Both the position numbers and the translations under genes were made by a program. A DNA stretch of 64,000 bases from Dysgonomonas sp. 520 (GTDB lineage: Bacteria > Bacteroidota > Bacteroidia > Bacteroidales > Dysgonomonadaceae): assembly GCF_010501095.1 (NCBI RefSeq), contig NZ_QVMP01000019.1:1-64000 (forward strand), written 5' to 3'. Of the stretch, positions 1-8,515 are shown in pieces (within the stretch, counting starts at the first letter, position 1; each line of letters starts with the position of its first letter). The notes beneath the pieces were generated by a model. It made no database searches. It saw only the letters and a list, made by a program, of their open reading frames with translations, and was not told the DNA's origin.

Positions 1-2
1 TT

Positions 3-1106
3 TATCATTTGAACATCGGGCAGCCCGATTTGCCAACACCAAAAGAGGGACTTGATGCGTTGCGGAATATAGATCGCACTATTCTGGAATATAGTCCCAG
101 TGACGGTTATCGTTCTTATCGGGAAAAACTTGTCACATATTATGCCAAATATAAAATAAATGTGGCGGCCGATGATATTATAATCACAACCGGAGGCTCG
201 GAGGCCGTTCTGTTTGCTTTTCTGGCATGCCTTAATCCCGGAGACGAAATAATTGTTCCCGAACCGGCCTATGCAAACTATATGGCATTTGCCGTATCAG
301 CCGGAGCGGTTATCAGAACAGTGCCGTCTTCTATCGAGGAGGGGTTTGCATTGCCTCCTGTCGAAAAATTTGAGGCGCTGATAAATGAGCGTACCAAAGG
401 TATTATGATCTGCAATCCGAACAACCCAACCGGTTATCTATACTCTCGGTCGGAAATGAATCAGATAAAGCACCTTGTTCAAAAATATGACCTGTATCTT
501 TTTTCCGACGAGGTTTATCGTGAGTTCATCTATACGGGGTCGCCCTATATTTCGGCCTGTCATTTGGTTGGAATAGAAGAAAATGTTGTGCTTATCGATT
601 CAGTATCAAAGAGATATAGCGAATGTGGTATACGCATAGGTGCAATAATCACTAAAAATAAAGAACTGCGCAAAACCCTGATGAAATTCTGTCAGGCACG
701 CTTGAGCCCTCCTCTGGTTGGACAAATAGTGGCAGAGGCTTCGCTAGATGCCGATCCTGAATATTTGAGAGATGTTTACGAAGAATATGTAGAGCGTCGT
801 AAGTTCTTGATCGACAGATTGAACCAAATACCGGGGGTTTATTCGCCAATACCTATGGGGGCCTTTTATACGGTTGCCCGCCTGCCGGTGGACGATGCCG
901 ATAAATTTTGCGCATGGTGCCTTTCCGACTTTGAATATGAGGGACAAACCGTCTTCATGGCTCCTGCGTCTGGTTTCTACACATCCCCCGAATTGGGACG
1001 GGACGAGGTTCGTATAGCCTATGTCTTGAAAAAAGAAGATTTGGCAAAGGCTTTGACTGTACTCGAAAAAGCCCTTGAAGCTTATGCACAAGTGAAAGAC
1101 AAATAA
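3..1106 (+). CDS. Class I/II pyridoxal-phosphate aminotransferase, 5' end outside window
   Basis: Aspartate/aromatic-type aminotransferase, fold type I, transferring an amino group between an amino acid and a 2-oxo acid. The frame is open to the left edge: codons before the first TTG read Tyr-His-Leu-Asn-Ile-Gly-Gln-Pro, the usual N-terminal motif, so the true start lies upstream and the TTG at 9 is not a start. Visible motifs are NPNNPTG, SDEVYREF with the PLP-ring aspartate, and SVSKRYSECG, whose lysine (codon 609-611) should form the Schiff base. The C-terminus is complete. It converges on the glycosyltransferase with 10 bases between the stop codons. The substrate cannot be told from sequence alone. 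Confidence 0.9.
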   Translation, partial: YHLNIGQPDLPTPKEGLDALRNIDRTILEYSPSDGYRSYREKLVTYYAKYKINVAADDIIITTGGSEAVLFAFLACLNPGDEIIVPEPAYANYMAFAVSAGAVIRTVPSSIEEGFALPPVEKFEALINERTKGIMICNPNNPTGYLYSRSEMNQIKHLVQKYDLYLFSDEVYREFIYTGSPYISACHLVGIEENVVLIDSVSKRYSECGIRIGAIITKNKELRKTLMKFCQARLSPPLVGQIVAEASLDADPEYLRDVYEEYVERRKFLIDRLNQIPGVYSPIPMGAFYTVARLPVDDADKFCAWCLSDFEYEGQTVFMAPASGFYTSPELGRDEVRIAYVLKKEDLAKALTVLEKALEAYAQVKDK

Positions 1107-1141
1107 TAGATTTGCTTCACTGAAGCAAATCTATTATTTGT
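1099..1141. terminator. Bidirectional terminator, perfect 21-bp inverted repeat
   Basis: The arms 1099-1119 and 1121-1141 are perfect reverse complements around a single C at 1120. The hairpin covers both stop codons of the convergent genes and is rich in A/T at its base, so it can end transcription from either side. Confidence 0.8.
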
Positions 1142-2241
1142 TGAGCGTTAAGTCTGTTCCCATACAGAGAATCCAGTTTCTGCAATCTCTTTTCCTGTTC
1201 AGATAAATCAAAATCTTTAGTGTAATATTTGTGAATTATTTTCAATAATTCAGAGTTATTTTCAGGGAATTTCAAACACAAGTCCTCCAAACCGGAACCT
1301 TCTAGCATTGCATCATTAGCCAAGCAAAAGCGTCCTGTATACAAGGAATTTATGAGTTTAATCTTAACCCCTGCCGGATATTCCGTATATAGTACATTTA
1401 TCGAAGCATTCTTTACAAGTTTCTCCATCTCCTCAGAACTGGGATTTCCGATTATAGTTACATTTTCTAGATCCTTCAATTTGGTTATTAAAAGCTTATC
1501 CGGATCTTTTCCTGCAATAATAATATCTAACGAATGGTCTCTTTGTGTTATGTTTTCGTTTAAATAGATGGCTGAATTAATGTTTTCGGCAACACTCAAA
1601 TTTCCATGAAAAAGTAAATATGGTTTTTCTATTTTCTCTACAATTTCAACTTTGTCATTTTGATGAAAAATAGGAATATAAATAACCTTCTCTTTTCCAA
1701 ATTTATATTGAAAATAATCTGTATCCGATTTTGATAAAGGTATTATATAATTGCTAAAATTCAGTTTTTTTTCATAGTGTTTAAGGCGGATTTTTTCGAG
1801 CCAGAAGTATAGTTTCTCAATTACTGATTTTGTAGTTTTTCTCAACCCGTCATAATAAAAATGTTCTATATTATGAGTTCTTACAATCTTTAACCTATTA
1901 CTCAATGATGAATTACCCAGATAATAGCAGGTGTGAATTCCTTCAAAAAGAATTGGGTAATCATTAGATGAAAGATTTTTAATCAACTCTTTATTTTTGC
2001 GACTTTTTACAATGTATGGCAGTGTAGATAATTGCGATATAATACCTGTGTGTCTTTTGTAATAGTATACTTTATTACAGTATTTTTCCAATTCAGCCGA
2101 ATGTTTCCTGCCATATTCAAATGTATGAAGGATTATGTTCACTCCTAATTCCTGAAGCGATTTCAATTTATAAAAAACATCAATAACCCCACCGTAATCT
2201 GGAGGATATGGTATGTTAAAAGAAACAATATTGAGAACCAA
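1117..2241 (-). CDS. Glycosyltransferase, GT4-like (GT-B fold)
   Basis: A 374-residue cytoplasmic or peripheral glycosyltransferase, probably adding a sugar from a nucleotide donor to a surface glycan. The N-terminal half starts with NIVSFNIPYPPDYGG, typical of the GT4 acceptor domain. The C-terminal half has the FHGNLS segment, a GKDP turn, and the YPAGVKIKLINSL stretch where GT4 enzymes carry the donor-binding region. No signal peptide or membrane span is seen. A TATCTTTG box (minus strand, 2286-2293) lies 45 bases upstream of the ATG and may be its promoter, without a clear -33 element. It stands alone rather than in a glycan operon, so donor and acceptor remain open. Confidence 0.8.
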   Translation of the reverse strand: MVLNIVSFNIPYPPDYGGVIDVFYKLKSLQELGVNIILHTFEYGRKHSAELEKYCNKVYYYKRHTGIISQLSTLPYIVKSRKNKELIKNLSSNDYPILFEGIHTCYYLGNSSLSNRLKIVRTHNIEHFYYDGLRKTTKSVIEKLYFWLEKIRLKHYEKKLNFSNYIIPLSKSDTDYFQYKFGKEKVIYIPIFHQNDKVEIVEKIEKPYLLFHGNLSVAENINSAIYLNENITQRDHSLDIIIAGKDPDKLLITKLKDLENVTIIGNPSSEEMEKLVKNASINVLYTEYPAGVKIKLINSLYTGRFCLANDAMLEGSGLEDLCLKFPENNSELLKIIHKYYTKDFDLSEQEKRLQKLDSLYGNRLNAQQIIDLLQ

Positions 2242-2346
2242 TTTTATGAGTATTTAAGTTGTTAATTACTTTGTAAATGTAAAAACAAAGATAGCATTTC
2301 TGAACTAAATATACCGGTTAAAAAAATATAGTATAACATTTTACAT

Positions 2347-2354
2347 TATCTTTG
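2347..2354 (+). promoter_or_regulatory. Bacteroidota -7 box for the DUF4924 gene
   Basis: TATCTTTG matches the TAnnTTTG -7 consensus. It sits 22 bases before the ATG at 2377. No clear TTTG -33 element is seen. Confidence 0.5.
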
Positions 2355-2376
2355 TACTTTTAGAAATATACAACTA

Positions 2377-2919
2377 ATGCTTATTGCTCAAAAGAAAAAA
2401 GAAAGTAATATTGCCGAATATCTGCTTTATATGTGGCAAGTGGAAGACTTGATACGAGCAAACGGATCTGATATTGATCGTATCAGGAAAAATATTATAG
2501 ATCAGTATGATCAACCGGTTGAGGTGAAACAAGAAATAGAAGATTGGTATCAGAACCTGATAAAGATGATGGAGCTGGAAGGCATAAAAGAAACCGGTCA
2601 TCTGCAAATAAATAAAAATGTTATTATAGAGTTGACAGATCTGCACCTCAGACTTTTAAAATCGCCACAAGAATCGTTTTATATCGCTACTTATTATAAT
2701 ACATTACCATTTATAGTTGAACTCAGGGCGAAAAATCCGGATAAAGATATTCCCGAAATTGAAACTTGTTTTTCAGCTATGTATGGATATTTATTGCTCA
2801 AAATACAAGGGCGTGAAATTTCGGATGAAACCCAGAAAGCCATGTCGCAGATAAGTTCTTTGTTGAGATTATTGGCTGAAAAATATTTTCAGGAGCGTAA
2901 AGGAGAATTAGAAATCTAA
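2377..2919 (+). CDS. DUF4924 family protein
   Basis: A 180-residue protein of a Bacteroidota-restricted family of unknown function, recognised from its highly conserved start (IAEYLLYMWQVEDLIRAN) and the block HLQINKNVIIELTDLHLRLL. It is predicted all-helical and cytoplasmic, with no signal peptide, no membrane segment and no cysteine cluster. It has its own -7 box just upstream and is followed after 99 bases by rmlD on the same strand, so the two could be co-transcribed. No biochemical role can be assigned. Confidence 0.85.
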   Translation: MLIAQKKKESNIAEYLLYMWQVEDLIRANGSDIDRIRKNIIDQYDQPVEVKQEIEDWYQNLIKMMELEGIKETGHLQINKNVIIELTDLHLRLLKSPQESFYIATYYNTLPFIVELRAKNPDKDIPEIETCFSAMYGYLLLKIQGREISDETQKAMSQISSLLRLLAEKYFQERKGELEI

Positions 2920-3018
2920 GGTCATAGATTTTTTATTACTTTGGTAAATATAAATAAGACAGGTGGTTATACTGCTAAAATACATTGTTGATACATACTG
3001 TCACTAAAAAATAATACG

Positions 3019-3969
3019 ATGGCATTCTTTTCAGGAAATAAACAGACGGGAGATGAGGAGCAAACAGCCAAAAATGTTTTTCATCTCAATTTAGAACAAA
3101 AAAATATCCTTGTGACAGGAGGTAACGGTCAGCTTGGGAGTGAGTTGAAGAGGTTGGTGCAATCTCACGAAAATAATCTGCAATTCTTTTTCACGGATGT
3201 AGACACTCTTGATATTACCCGTCTTGACGAGATAGAAACGTTTTTGGATGAAAACAAAATTTCTTATATAATCAATTGTGCAGCATACACAGCCGTTGAC
3301 AAGGCGGAGGATGATGTAGACCTTTGTTACAAAATAAACAGGGATGCAGTGAAAAATCTGGCTTTGGCAGCAACTAAGCACAATGCAAAAGTGATTCATG
3401 TTTCAACCGATTATGTGTTTGACGGAACAAGCACTTCCCCTTATAAAGAAACAGATCCGGTAAATCCGAAATCTGTATATGGAGAATCGAAACAGGAGGG
3501 AGAAGCCGTTTTGATGGAAATCTGCCCAAACTCAATTATTATCCGCACCGCCTGGTTGTATTCTATATATGGAAACAACTTTGTTAAAACAATGATAAAA
3601 TTAGGAAAGGAGCGCGAATCGCTGAATGTGGTTGCAGACCAGGCGGGAACACCTACCAATGCGGCAGACTTGGCTTGTGCAATCGTGAAGATTATTGATT
3701 ATAGCGAAGCTAACGGATTAAAATCGGGAATCTATCATTATTCAAATGAGGGAGTTGCAACATGGTATGATTTCACCCTGCTTATTCACAAATTGGCCGG
3801 TATTACGACGTGTAAGGTTAGCCCTATTCCTACAAGCGATTATCCTACTCGTGCCGTGCGTCCACAATATAGTGTGTTGGATAAGAGTAAGATAAAATCG
3901 ACGTTCGGGATATCTATTCCAAAATGGGAGGATAGCTTGGCGGTATGTATTTCAGAATTGACGGTATAA
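3019..3969 (+). CDS. rmlD: dTDP-4-dehydrorhamnose reductase
   Basis: Last enzyme of dTDP-L-rhamnose synthesis: it reduces dTDP-4-dehydro-L-rhamnose with NAD(P)H. It is an extended SDR with a GGNGQLGSE Rossmann motif near residues 34-42, the STDYVFDG motif, and the catalytic Tyr154-x3-Lys158 (YGESK). The protein carries about 27 residues before the usual RmlD start (KNILVTGG). There is no ATG between, so the extension appears real; it is polar and looks disordered. The other rml genes are not in the window. A strong terminator follows. Confidence 0.92.
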   Translation: MAFFSGNKQTGDEEQTAKNVFHLNLEQKNILVTGGNGQLGSELKRLVQSHENNLQFFFTDVDTLDITRLDEIETFLDENKISYIINCAAYTAVDKAEDDVDLCYKINRDAVKNLALAATKHNAKVIHVSTDYVFDGTSTSPYKETDPVNPKSVYGESKQEGEAVLMEICPNSIIIRTAWLYSIYGNNFVKTMIKLGKERESLNVVADQAGTPTNAADLACAIVKIIDYSEANGLKSGIYHYSNEGVATWYDFTLLIHKLAGITTCKVSPIPTSDYPTRAVRPQYSVLDKSKIKSTFGISIPKWEDSLAVCISELTV

Positions 3970-3988
3970 CCGGAAGGATATAAACGAC

Positions 3989-4022
3989 AAGAGGAGTTGA
4001 ACTGTTTTCAACTCCTCTTTTG
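3989..4022 (+). terminator. Rho-independent terminator after rmlD
   Basis: The 13-bp perfect stem 3989-4001 / 4007-4019 has a 5-base loop and is followed by a T run. Confidence 0.85.
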
Positions 4023-4047
4023 TGTTATTTTACTTGTTTATTTGTCG

Positions 4048-4251
4048 TTATTTTTTCTGAGGACAGCAGGCTTTTCTTTCGGCGGGAGTCTTGTCACACG
4101 CTTTTTTGTCTTTTGGGCATGTGTTTTTCTTATCTTTTGTACATTCTGTCCTTGCCTTATTCTTGCACGTTTTTTGATTGTCTTGTGCCATTGCAAAGTT
4201 TGATGAAAGAAGTGCTACCACCAACATCGACGAAAATAATACTTTCTTCAT
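4048..4251 (-). CDS. Small exported Cys/Lys-rich protein
   Basis: A 67-residue protein: a Sec signal peptide (MKK, then a hydrophobic stretch, cleaved near AMAQ) followed by about 45 residues dominated by Lys, Thr and six Cys, including a final Ala-Cys-Cys-Pro. No known fold is recognised. The cysteine spacing could bind metal or form disulfides in the periplasm, but this is inference. A TATATTTG box (minus strand, 4297-4304) lies 46 bases upstream. The gene is convergent with rmlD across that gene's terminator. The signal peptide and start context support a real gene despite its size. Confidence 0.65.
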   Translation of the reverse strand: MKKVLFSSMLVVALLSSNFAMAQDNQKTCKNKARTECTKDKKNTCPKDKKACDKTPAERKACCPQKK

Positions 4252-4408
4252 AATTTTATTCGTAATAAGTTTTAGCTTTATTATTTAGAGTTATCACAAA
4301 TATATCGGATTTTTTATACCGATGTATATCAGTGGCATATAATATATCTAACAAAATATTAAGAATCGTAAAAATATATGGAATACCCCTCTCACAATAC
4401 TCTAGCAT

Positions 4409-4439
4409 TTTGAAGGGGGAAGAATAGAGCCTATCTTTG
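4409..4439 (+). promoter_or_regulatory. Promoter of the META-domain lipoprotein gene
   Basis: TTTG (4409-4412), 19 bases, TATCTTTG (4432-4439): a complete match to the Bacteroidota housekeeping promoter. It predicts a leader of roughly 80 bases before the ATG at 4529. Confidence 0.75.
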
Positions 4440-4528
4440 CCCCCTGAAAAATAAAAGAAAAAATATTTGAACATAACTTCAAACACATTGTTCATATAAT
4501 AAACAAAACGATTTAAATTCAGAAAACA

Positions 4529-5308
4529 ATGAAACGATTAATTAATTTATCACTTGCTATGGCAGTGATTATTTCTTTAGGTATGACAACACAAGGCTGT
4601 AAAAGTACGAAAGATACTCTTGGAGGGGTGAGTGCCATTAATGGTACATGGGTATTAGCAACATTGGATGGAGAGGACGTAGCTGATATTTTTGAAGGTA
4701 AAGTTCCTACTATGAATGTTGACGCATCAGCAAAACAAATTTTCGGTAATGGTGGTTGCAACTCATACACAGGTGCTTTTACTTACGAAAAGGGTGTGTT
4801 CTCGGCTCCACGTGTGGCTGCTACAATGATGATGTGTTTTGCAAAAAACAAAGAGTCTGCTTTTTTTGCAATGTTGGCGAAACCAAATACAATATCTGTT
4901 GAAAATGGTGTTTTGACATTTAAAAATAGTGGGTCGGTTGTGGCAACTTTCATCAGAGGCGTAGATCAAAATGTATTTACTCAAGAGTGGAAACTGGAGT
5001 CTATTAATGGAGAAAGTTCCGACAAATTATTTACAGAAGAAACTCTGCCTACCCTGAAGTTTAATGTGGAAGAGAAACGTGTGAATGGAAGCGCAGGCTG
5101 CAATACTTTTAATGGAACTTATAGTGTTGCAAGTGAATATATAACTGTAGGTCCATTAATGACAACTCGTCGTGCCTGTCCTAATATGGAGGGAGAATAT
5201 AAATACACACAGGCATTGACCGGTGTTAGTAAAGTATCTATGACTAAAAACGGTACGCTCACGTTAACCAGAGACGGGAAAAATATCCTTACATATATTA
5301 AGAAATAA
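4529..5308 (+). CDS. Lipoprotein with two META (HslJ-like) domains
   Basis: A 259-residue envelope lipoprotein. The signal peptide ends in a lipobox (MTTQGC, Cys24), followed by two tandem META domains, about residues 37-140 and 150-255. Each has the family pattern of W-x-L near the start, then GCN (GGCNSYTG and AGCNTFNG) and a Met/Cys-containing core (MMMCF; RRACPNME). META domains occur in heat-shock protein HslJ and in secreted proteins; their biochemical role is poorly defined. The gene has its own promoter and shares a bidirectional terminator with gyrB. Confidence 0.88.
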   Translation: MKRLINLSLAMAVIISLGMTTQGCKSTKDTLGGVSAINGTWVLATLDGEDVADIFEGKVPTMNVDASAKQIFGNGGCNSYTGAFTYEKGVFSAPRVAATMMMCFAKNKESAFFAMLAKPNTISVENGVLTFKNSGSVVATFIRGVDQNVFTQEWKLESINGESSDKLFTEETLPTLKFNVEEKRVNGSAGCNTFNGTYSVASEYITVGPLMTTRRACPNMEGEYKYTQALTGVSKVSMTKNGTLTLTRDGKNILTYIKK

Positions 5309-5321
5309 TGTAAGACTAGCG

Positions 5322-5367
5322 AAAAAAAACGGAGGCTTGATTCTGAAAATCAAGCCTCCGTTTTTTA
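5322..5367. terminator. Bidirectional terminator between the META lipoprotein gene and gyrB
   Basis: The stem 5330-5342 / 5348-5360 is perfect, with a 5-base loop. It is flanked by an A run on the left and a T run on the right, so it works on both strands. Confidence 0.88.
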
Positions 5368-5383
5368 TTTTCATTCTGCCCGG

Positions 5384-7345
5384 TTATGCGTCTATATTAG
5401 CATAAGTGGCGTTTTCTTCGATAAACTCTCTACGTGGAGCTACGTCTTCACCCATCAACATTGAGAAAATATGATCTGCTTCCGCAGCATTTTCTATTGT
5501 TACCTGACGCAACGTTCTGTGTTCTGGGTTCATTGTTGTATCCCAAAGCTGAGTGGCGTTCATTTCTCCAAGACCTTTATAGCGTTGAGTATGGATGGCA
5601 TTTTCGTTCCCATCTCCGTACTTATCAATAAATGCCTGGCGTTGTCTGTCGTCCCAGCAATATTCTTCAACCTTGCCTTTTTTACACAGGTAAAGAGGAG
5701 GAGTGGCAATATAAATATAGCCTTTCTCAAGCAGGGCTTTCATGTGGCGGAAGAAGAATGTCAAAATCAATGTGGCAATGTGGCTTCCGTCCACATCGGC
5801 ATCGGTCATGATTACAACCTTTTGGTAACGTAACTTTTCCAGATTCAACTCCTTAGAGTCGTCTTCTGTTCCGATAGTTACGCCCAGAGCTGTATATATG
5901 TTCTTTATTTCATCACTCTCCAAAACCTTGTGAGGCATTGCTTTTTCCACATTCAAAATCTTACCCCTCAAAGGTAGAATTGCTTGGAACATCCTGTCTC
6001 TTCCTTGTTTGGCTGTACCACCTGCCGAATCTCCTTCGACCAGAAATATTTCGCATATTTCAGGATCTTTGCTTGAGCAGTCAGCCAGTTTACCCGGTAA
6101 ACCGCCACCTCCCATCGGAGACTTGCGTTGTACCATTTCACGAGCTTTACGTGCGGCATGACGAGCTGTTGCAGCCAGAACAACTTTTTCTACGATAGTT
6201 TTAGCCTCTTTCGGATGTTCTTCCAAATAGTAACCAAGTGCTTCACCCACCGCCTGATCAACAGCGCCAATCACCTCGTTGTTTCCTAGTTTGGTTTTAG
6301 TCTGTCCTTCAAATTGAGGTTCTGCAACTTTTATTGAAACGACAGCAGTAAGTCCTTCACGGAAGTCGTCGCCACTGATTTCAATTTTCAGTTTCTCCAA
6401 CATTTTCGAGTCGTCGGCATATTTTTTCAAAGTTCTGGACAATCCCCGACGGAAACCTGTGAGGTGAGTACCTCCCTCTATGGTGTGTATATTGTTTACA
6501 TAAGAATATACATTCTCATTGTATGTGGTGTTGTACGACATCGCTATTTCTACGGGAATTCCTTGTTTCTCCGTAACGATGTGGATTACATCGGGAATCA
6601 ATGCCTCTTTTGATGCGTCTATGTAACGAACAAACTCTTCCAGACCTTTTTCTGAATAGAAGATTTCCGATTTATAAGACTCGTCTTCTTTTTTTACCCT
6701 TTTATCCGTCAAGGATAGTTTTACTCCCGCATTCAGGAAAGCAAGTTCTCGCAGACGAGAAGCAAGGGTATCATACTTATATTCTGTTGAAAGCGTAAAA
6801 ATCGAGTCGTCCGGCTTAAAGGTAATAGTAGTACCGGTTCCGGAGGCTTCACCTTCTATTTCCAACCCTTGAGTTGGTACACCTTTAGAAAACTCCATTG
6901 CATATAGTTTTCCGTCTTTTCTTACCTCTGCTCTTAAGAAAGTAGACAAGGCGTTCACACAAGATACCCCCACACCGTGCAAACCTCCGGATACTTTATA
7001 TGTACCCTTGTCAAATTTACCTCCGGCGTGAAGAACTGTCAAAACAACTTCAAGAGCGGATTTCTGCTCCTTGGCCATCATACCGACTGGTATACCACGA
7101 CCATCGTCTTTCACAGTGATGGAATTGTCTTCATTGATAAAAACTTCGATATTGGTACAAAAACCTGCCAAAGCCTCATCTATTGAGTTATCAACAACTT
7201 CATAGACCAAGTGATGCAAACCTTTTTCACCAACATCGCCAATATACATGGCGGGTCTTTTCCTCACGGCCTCCAAGCCTTCCAATACCTGGATATTGTC
7301 GGCGGAGTATGACGCGCTCGCTGCTTTTTTTTCTTTTTCTGTCAT
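5384..7345 (-). CDS. gyrB: DNA gyrase subunit B
   Basis: ATPase subunit of the A2B2 gyrase that introduces negative supercoils. At 653 residues it has the normal length. Order: GHKL ATPase domain (VVDNSIDEALAG, DDGRGIPV, GLHGVGVSCVNALS), transducer domain, TOPRIM domain (EGDSAGG with the catalytic Glu, and the MTDADVDGSHI DxD motif), and a C-terminal tail ending in the QRYKGLGEMN block. No intein or large insertion is present. It is transcribed alone, convergent with the META gene. A plausible promoter and a 5'-terminal hairpin precede it. Confidence 0.97.
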   Translation of the reverse strand: MTEKEKKAASASYSADNIQVLEGLEAVRKRPAMYIGDVGEKGLHHLVYEVVDNSIDEALAGFCTNIEVFINEDNSITVKDDGRGIPVGMMAKEQKSALEVVLTVLHAGGKFDKGTYKVSGGLHGVGVSCVNALSTFLRAEVRKDGKLYAMEFSKGVPTQGLEIEGEASGTGTTITFKPDDSIFTLSTEYKYDTLASRLRELAFLNAGVKLSLTDKRVKKEDESYKSEIFYSEKGLEEFVRYIDASKEALIPDVIHIVTEKQGIPVEIAMSYNTTYNENVYSYVNNIHTIEGGTHLTGFRRGLSRTLKKYADDSKMLEKLKIEISGDDFREGLTAVVSIKVAEPQFEGQTKTKLGNNEVIGAVDQAVGEALGYYLEEHPKEAKTIVEKVVLAATARHAARKAREMVQRKSPMGGGGLPGKLADCSSKDPEICEIFLVEGDSAGGTAKQGRDRMFQAILPLRGKILNVEKAMPHKVLESDEIKNIYTALGVTIGTEDDSKELNLEKLRYQKVVIMTDADVDGSHIATLILTFFFRHMKALLEKGYIYIATPPLYLCKKGKVEEYCWDDRQRQAFIDKYGDGNENAIHTQRYKGLGEMNATQLWDTTMNPEHRTLRQVTIENAAEADHIFSMLMGEDVAPRREFIEENATYANIDA

Positions 7346-7390
7346 TTTTTATTTGTGTTTTCTATGCCGTTTGCAAACCCATTTTCAGTA

Positions 7391-7448
7391 GCGGAAATGT
7401 TCCGCAAAAAGCAGAACAAATATACAAAAAAAAGCCCGATTATGCAAT
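7391..7448 (-). promoter_or_regulatory. gyrB promoter and leader hairpin
   Basis: On the minus strand, ATTG (7445-7448), 20 bases, TATATTTG (7417-7424) is one mismatch from consensus. Just after the expected start site lies a hairpin with 6-bp arms and a 3-base loop (7391-7405, GCGGAA/TTCCGC). It could stabilise the mRNA or act in regulation. Confidence 0.5.
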
Positions 7449-7513
7449 ACTAAATTCACGATTCAAAAGTAATTACAAGCCTGTAAATCAAGATTAACAA
7501 TTATTAGTAATAA

Positions 7514-7545
7514 GCAAAAAAAGCCACTTCTATTTGAAGCGGCTC
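7514..7545 (-). terminator. Terminator of the rplM-rpsI-rpsB-tsf operon
   Basis: Read on the minus strand, an 8-bp stem with one G-U pair (7523-7530 / 7536-7543) is followed by a seven-T run. Confidence 0.8.
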
Positions 7546-7568
7546 TCTTTAATATATTTTGATGCAAA

Positions 7569-8393
7569 TTACTCTGCGTTCAATGTAATGCGTTTAAATC
7601 CTACAACAGCCAGTTCTTTGTCGTGACTTGCCAAATACTGAGCGATTGTTTGTTTTGGATTTTTTACAAATTCTTGTTGAAGAAGTGTATATTCTTTGTA
7701 GAATTTTTGCAATGCACCTTCTGCAATTTTATCCAATAGGTTTTCAGGTTTACCTGCTTCACGAGCTTTGTCGCGTGCAATGCTCATTTCTCTTTCTTTG
7801 ATCTCTTCAGACACTTGTTCTGCAACCAAAGCAACAGGGTTCATAGCTGCAATTTGCATAGCGATATCTTTTCCTACTTGTACATCTACATCGGCTTTGT
7901 TGAAACCTACGATAGTTGCCAATTTATTTCCAGGGTGAACGTAAGCCACAACCGAAGGAGCAGTAATTGTTTCGTATGCGCCTATTTCCATTTTTTCTCC
8001 GGTAACACCCATTCTGTCAGTTACCAAATCCTGGATAGAACGACCATCAATTTGAATGGCTTTCAAAGCATCCATATCAGCAGGTTTGTTGGCCAATGCT
8101 GCGTCAAGGATAGTTGTAGTTAAACCAACAAAGTCAGCATTCATTGCAACGAAGTCCGTTTCGCAGTTAAGAGCTACGATTGTCGCAAAATCGCCATTTG
8201 TAGAGGCCAATACGCATCCTTCAGATGCATCACGATCGCCACGTTTGGCAGCAAAAGCCTGTCCTTTTTTACGTATTATTTCTATTGCTTTATCAATATC
8301 TCCTTCTGCTTCAGTCAAAGCACTTTTACAATCCATCATCCCTGCGCCTGTTCTTTTGCGTAGGTTTTGGATGTCTGCCATAGTAATAGCCAT
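7569..8393 (-). CDS. tsf: Translation elongation factor Ts
   Basis: Guanine-nucleotide exchange factor that recycles EF-Tu-GDP in the cytoplasm. 274 residues. The N-terminal UBA-like domain (LRKRTGAGMMDCKSALTEAEGD, residues about 10-30) is followed by the conserved NCETDFVA block that contacts EF-Tu, and a dimerisation region. It is the last gene of the ribosomal operon. A long terminator-like hairpin with a poly-U tail lies between it and rpsB, so its level may be set by read-through. Confidence 0.96.
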   Translation of the reverse strand: MAITMADIQNLRKRTGAGMMDCKSALTEAEGDIDKAIEIIRKKGQAFAAKRGDRDASEGCVLASTNGDFATIVALNCETDFVAMNADFVGLTTTILDAALANKPADMDALKAIQIDGRSIQDLVTDRMGVTGEKMEIGAYETITAPSVVAYVHPGNKLATIVGFNKADVDVQVGKDIAMQIAAMNPVALVAEQVSEEIKEREMSIARDKAREAGKPENLLDKIAEGALQKFYKEYTLLQQEFVKNPKQTIAQYLASHDKELAVVGFKRITLNAE

Positions 8394-8442
8394 ATTTTTA
8401 TCCTTTCTTTAGATTATTAATTTCCGGTTTGTTTTTTGAAAT

Positions 8443-8501
8443 AAAAAAAGTTAAGATATAAGCGCTCAGAATAAAACACTCCGGCACTTAAGTCTTAACT
8501 T
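8443..8501 (-). terminator. Terminator-like hairpin between rpsB and tsf (attenuator candidate)
   Basis: On the minus strand a 9-bp perfect outer stem (8493-8501 with 8448-8456) encloses a 7-bp stem with one G-U pair and a further 4-bp stem, then a run of T follows directly. The hairpin lies inside the operon, 15 bases after the rpsB stop, and should let only part of the transcription reach tsf. Confidence 0.65.
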
Positions 8502-8515
8502 AATATCAGAATATT

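Noticed and set aside
9-11. TTG at position 9 as start of the aminotransferase
   Set aside because: The frame is open to the edge and upstream codons read as part of the conserved N-terminal motif, so the gene is cut by the window.
5434-7186. Several open frames antisense to gyrB
   Set aside because: They have no family resemblance and lie opposite a well-conserved gene; they are shadows of its codon bias.
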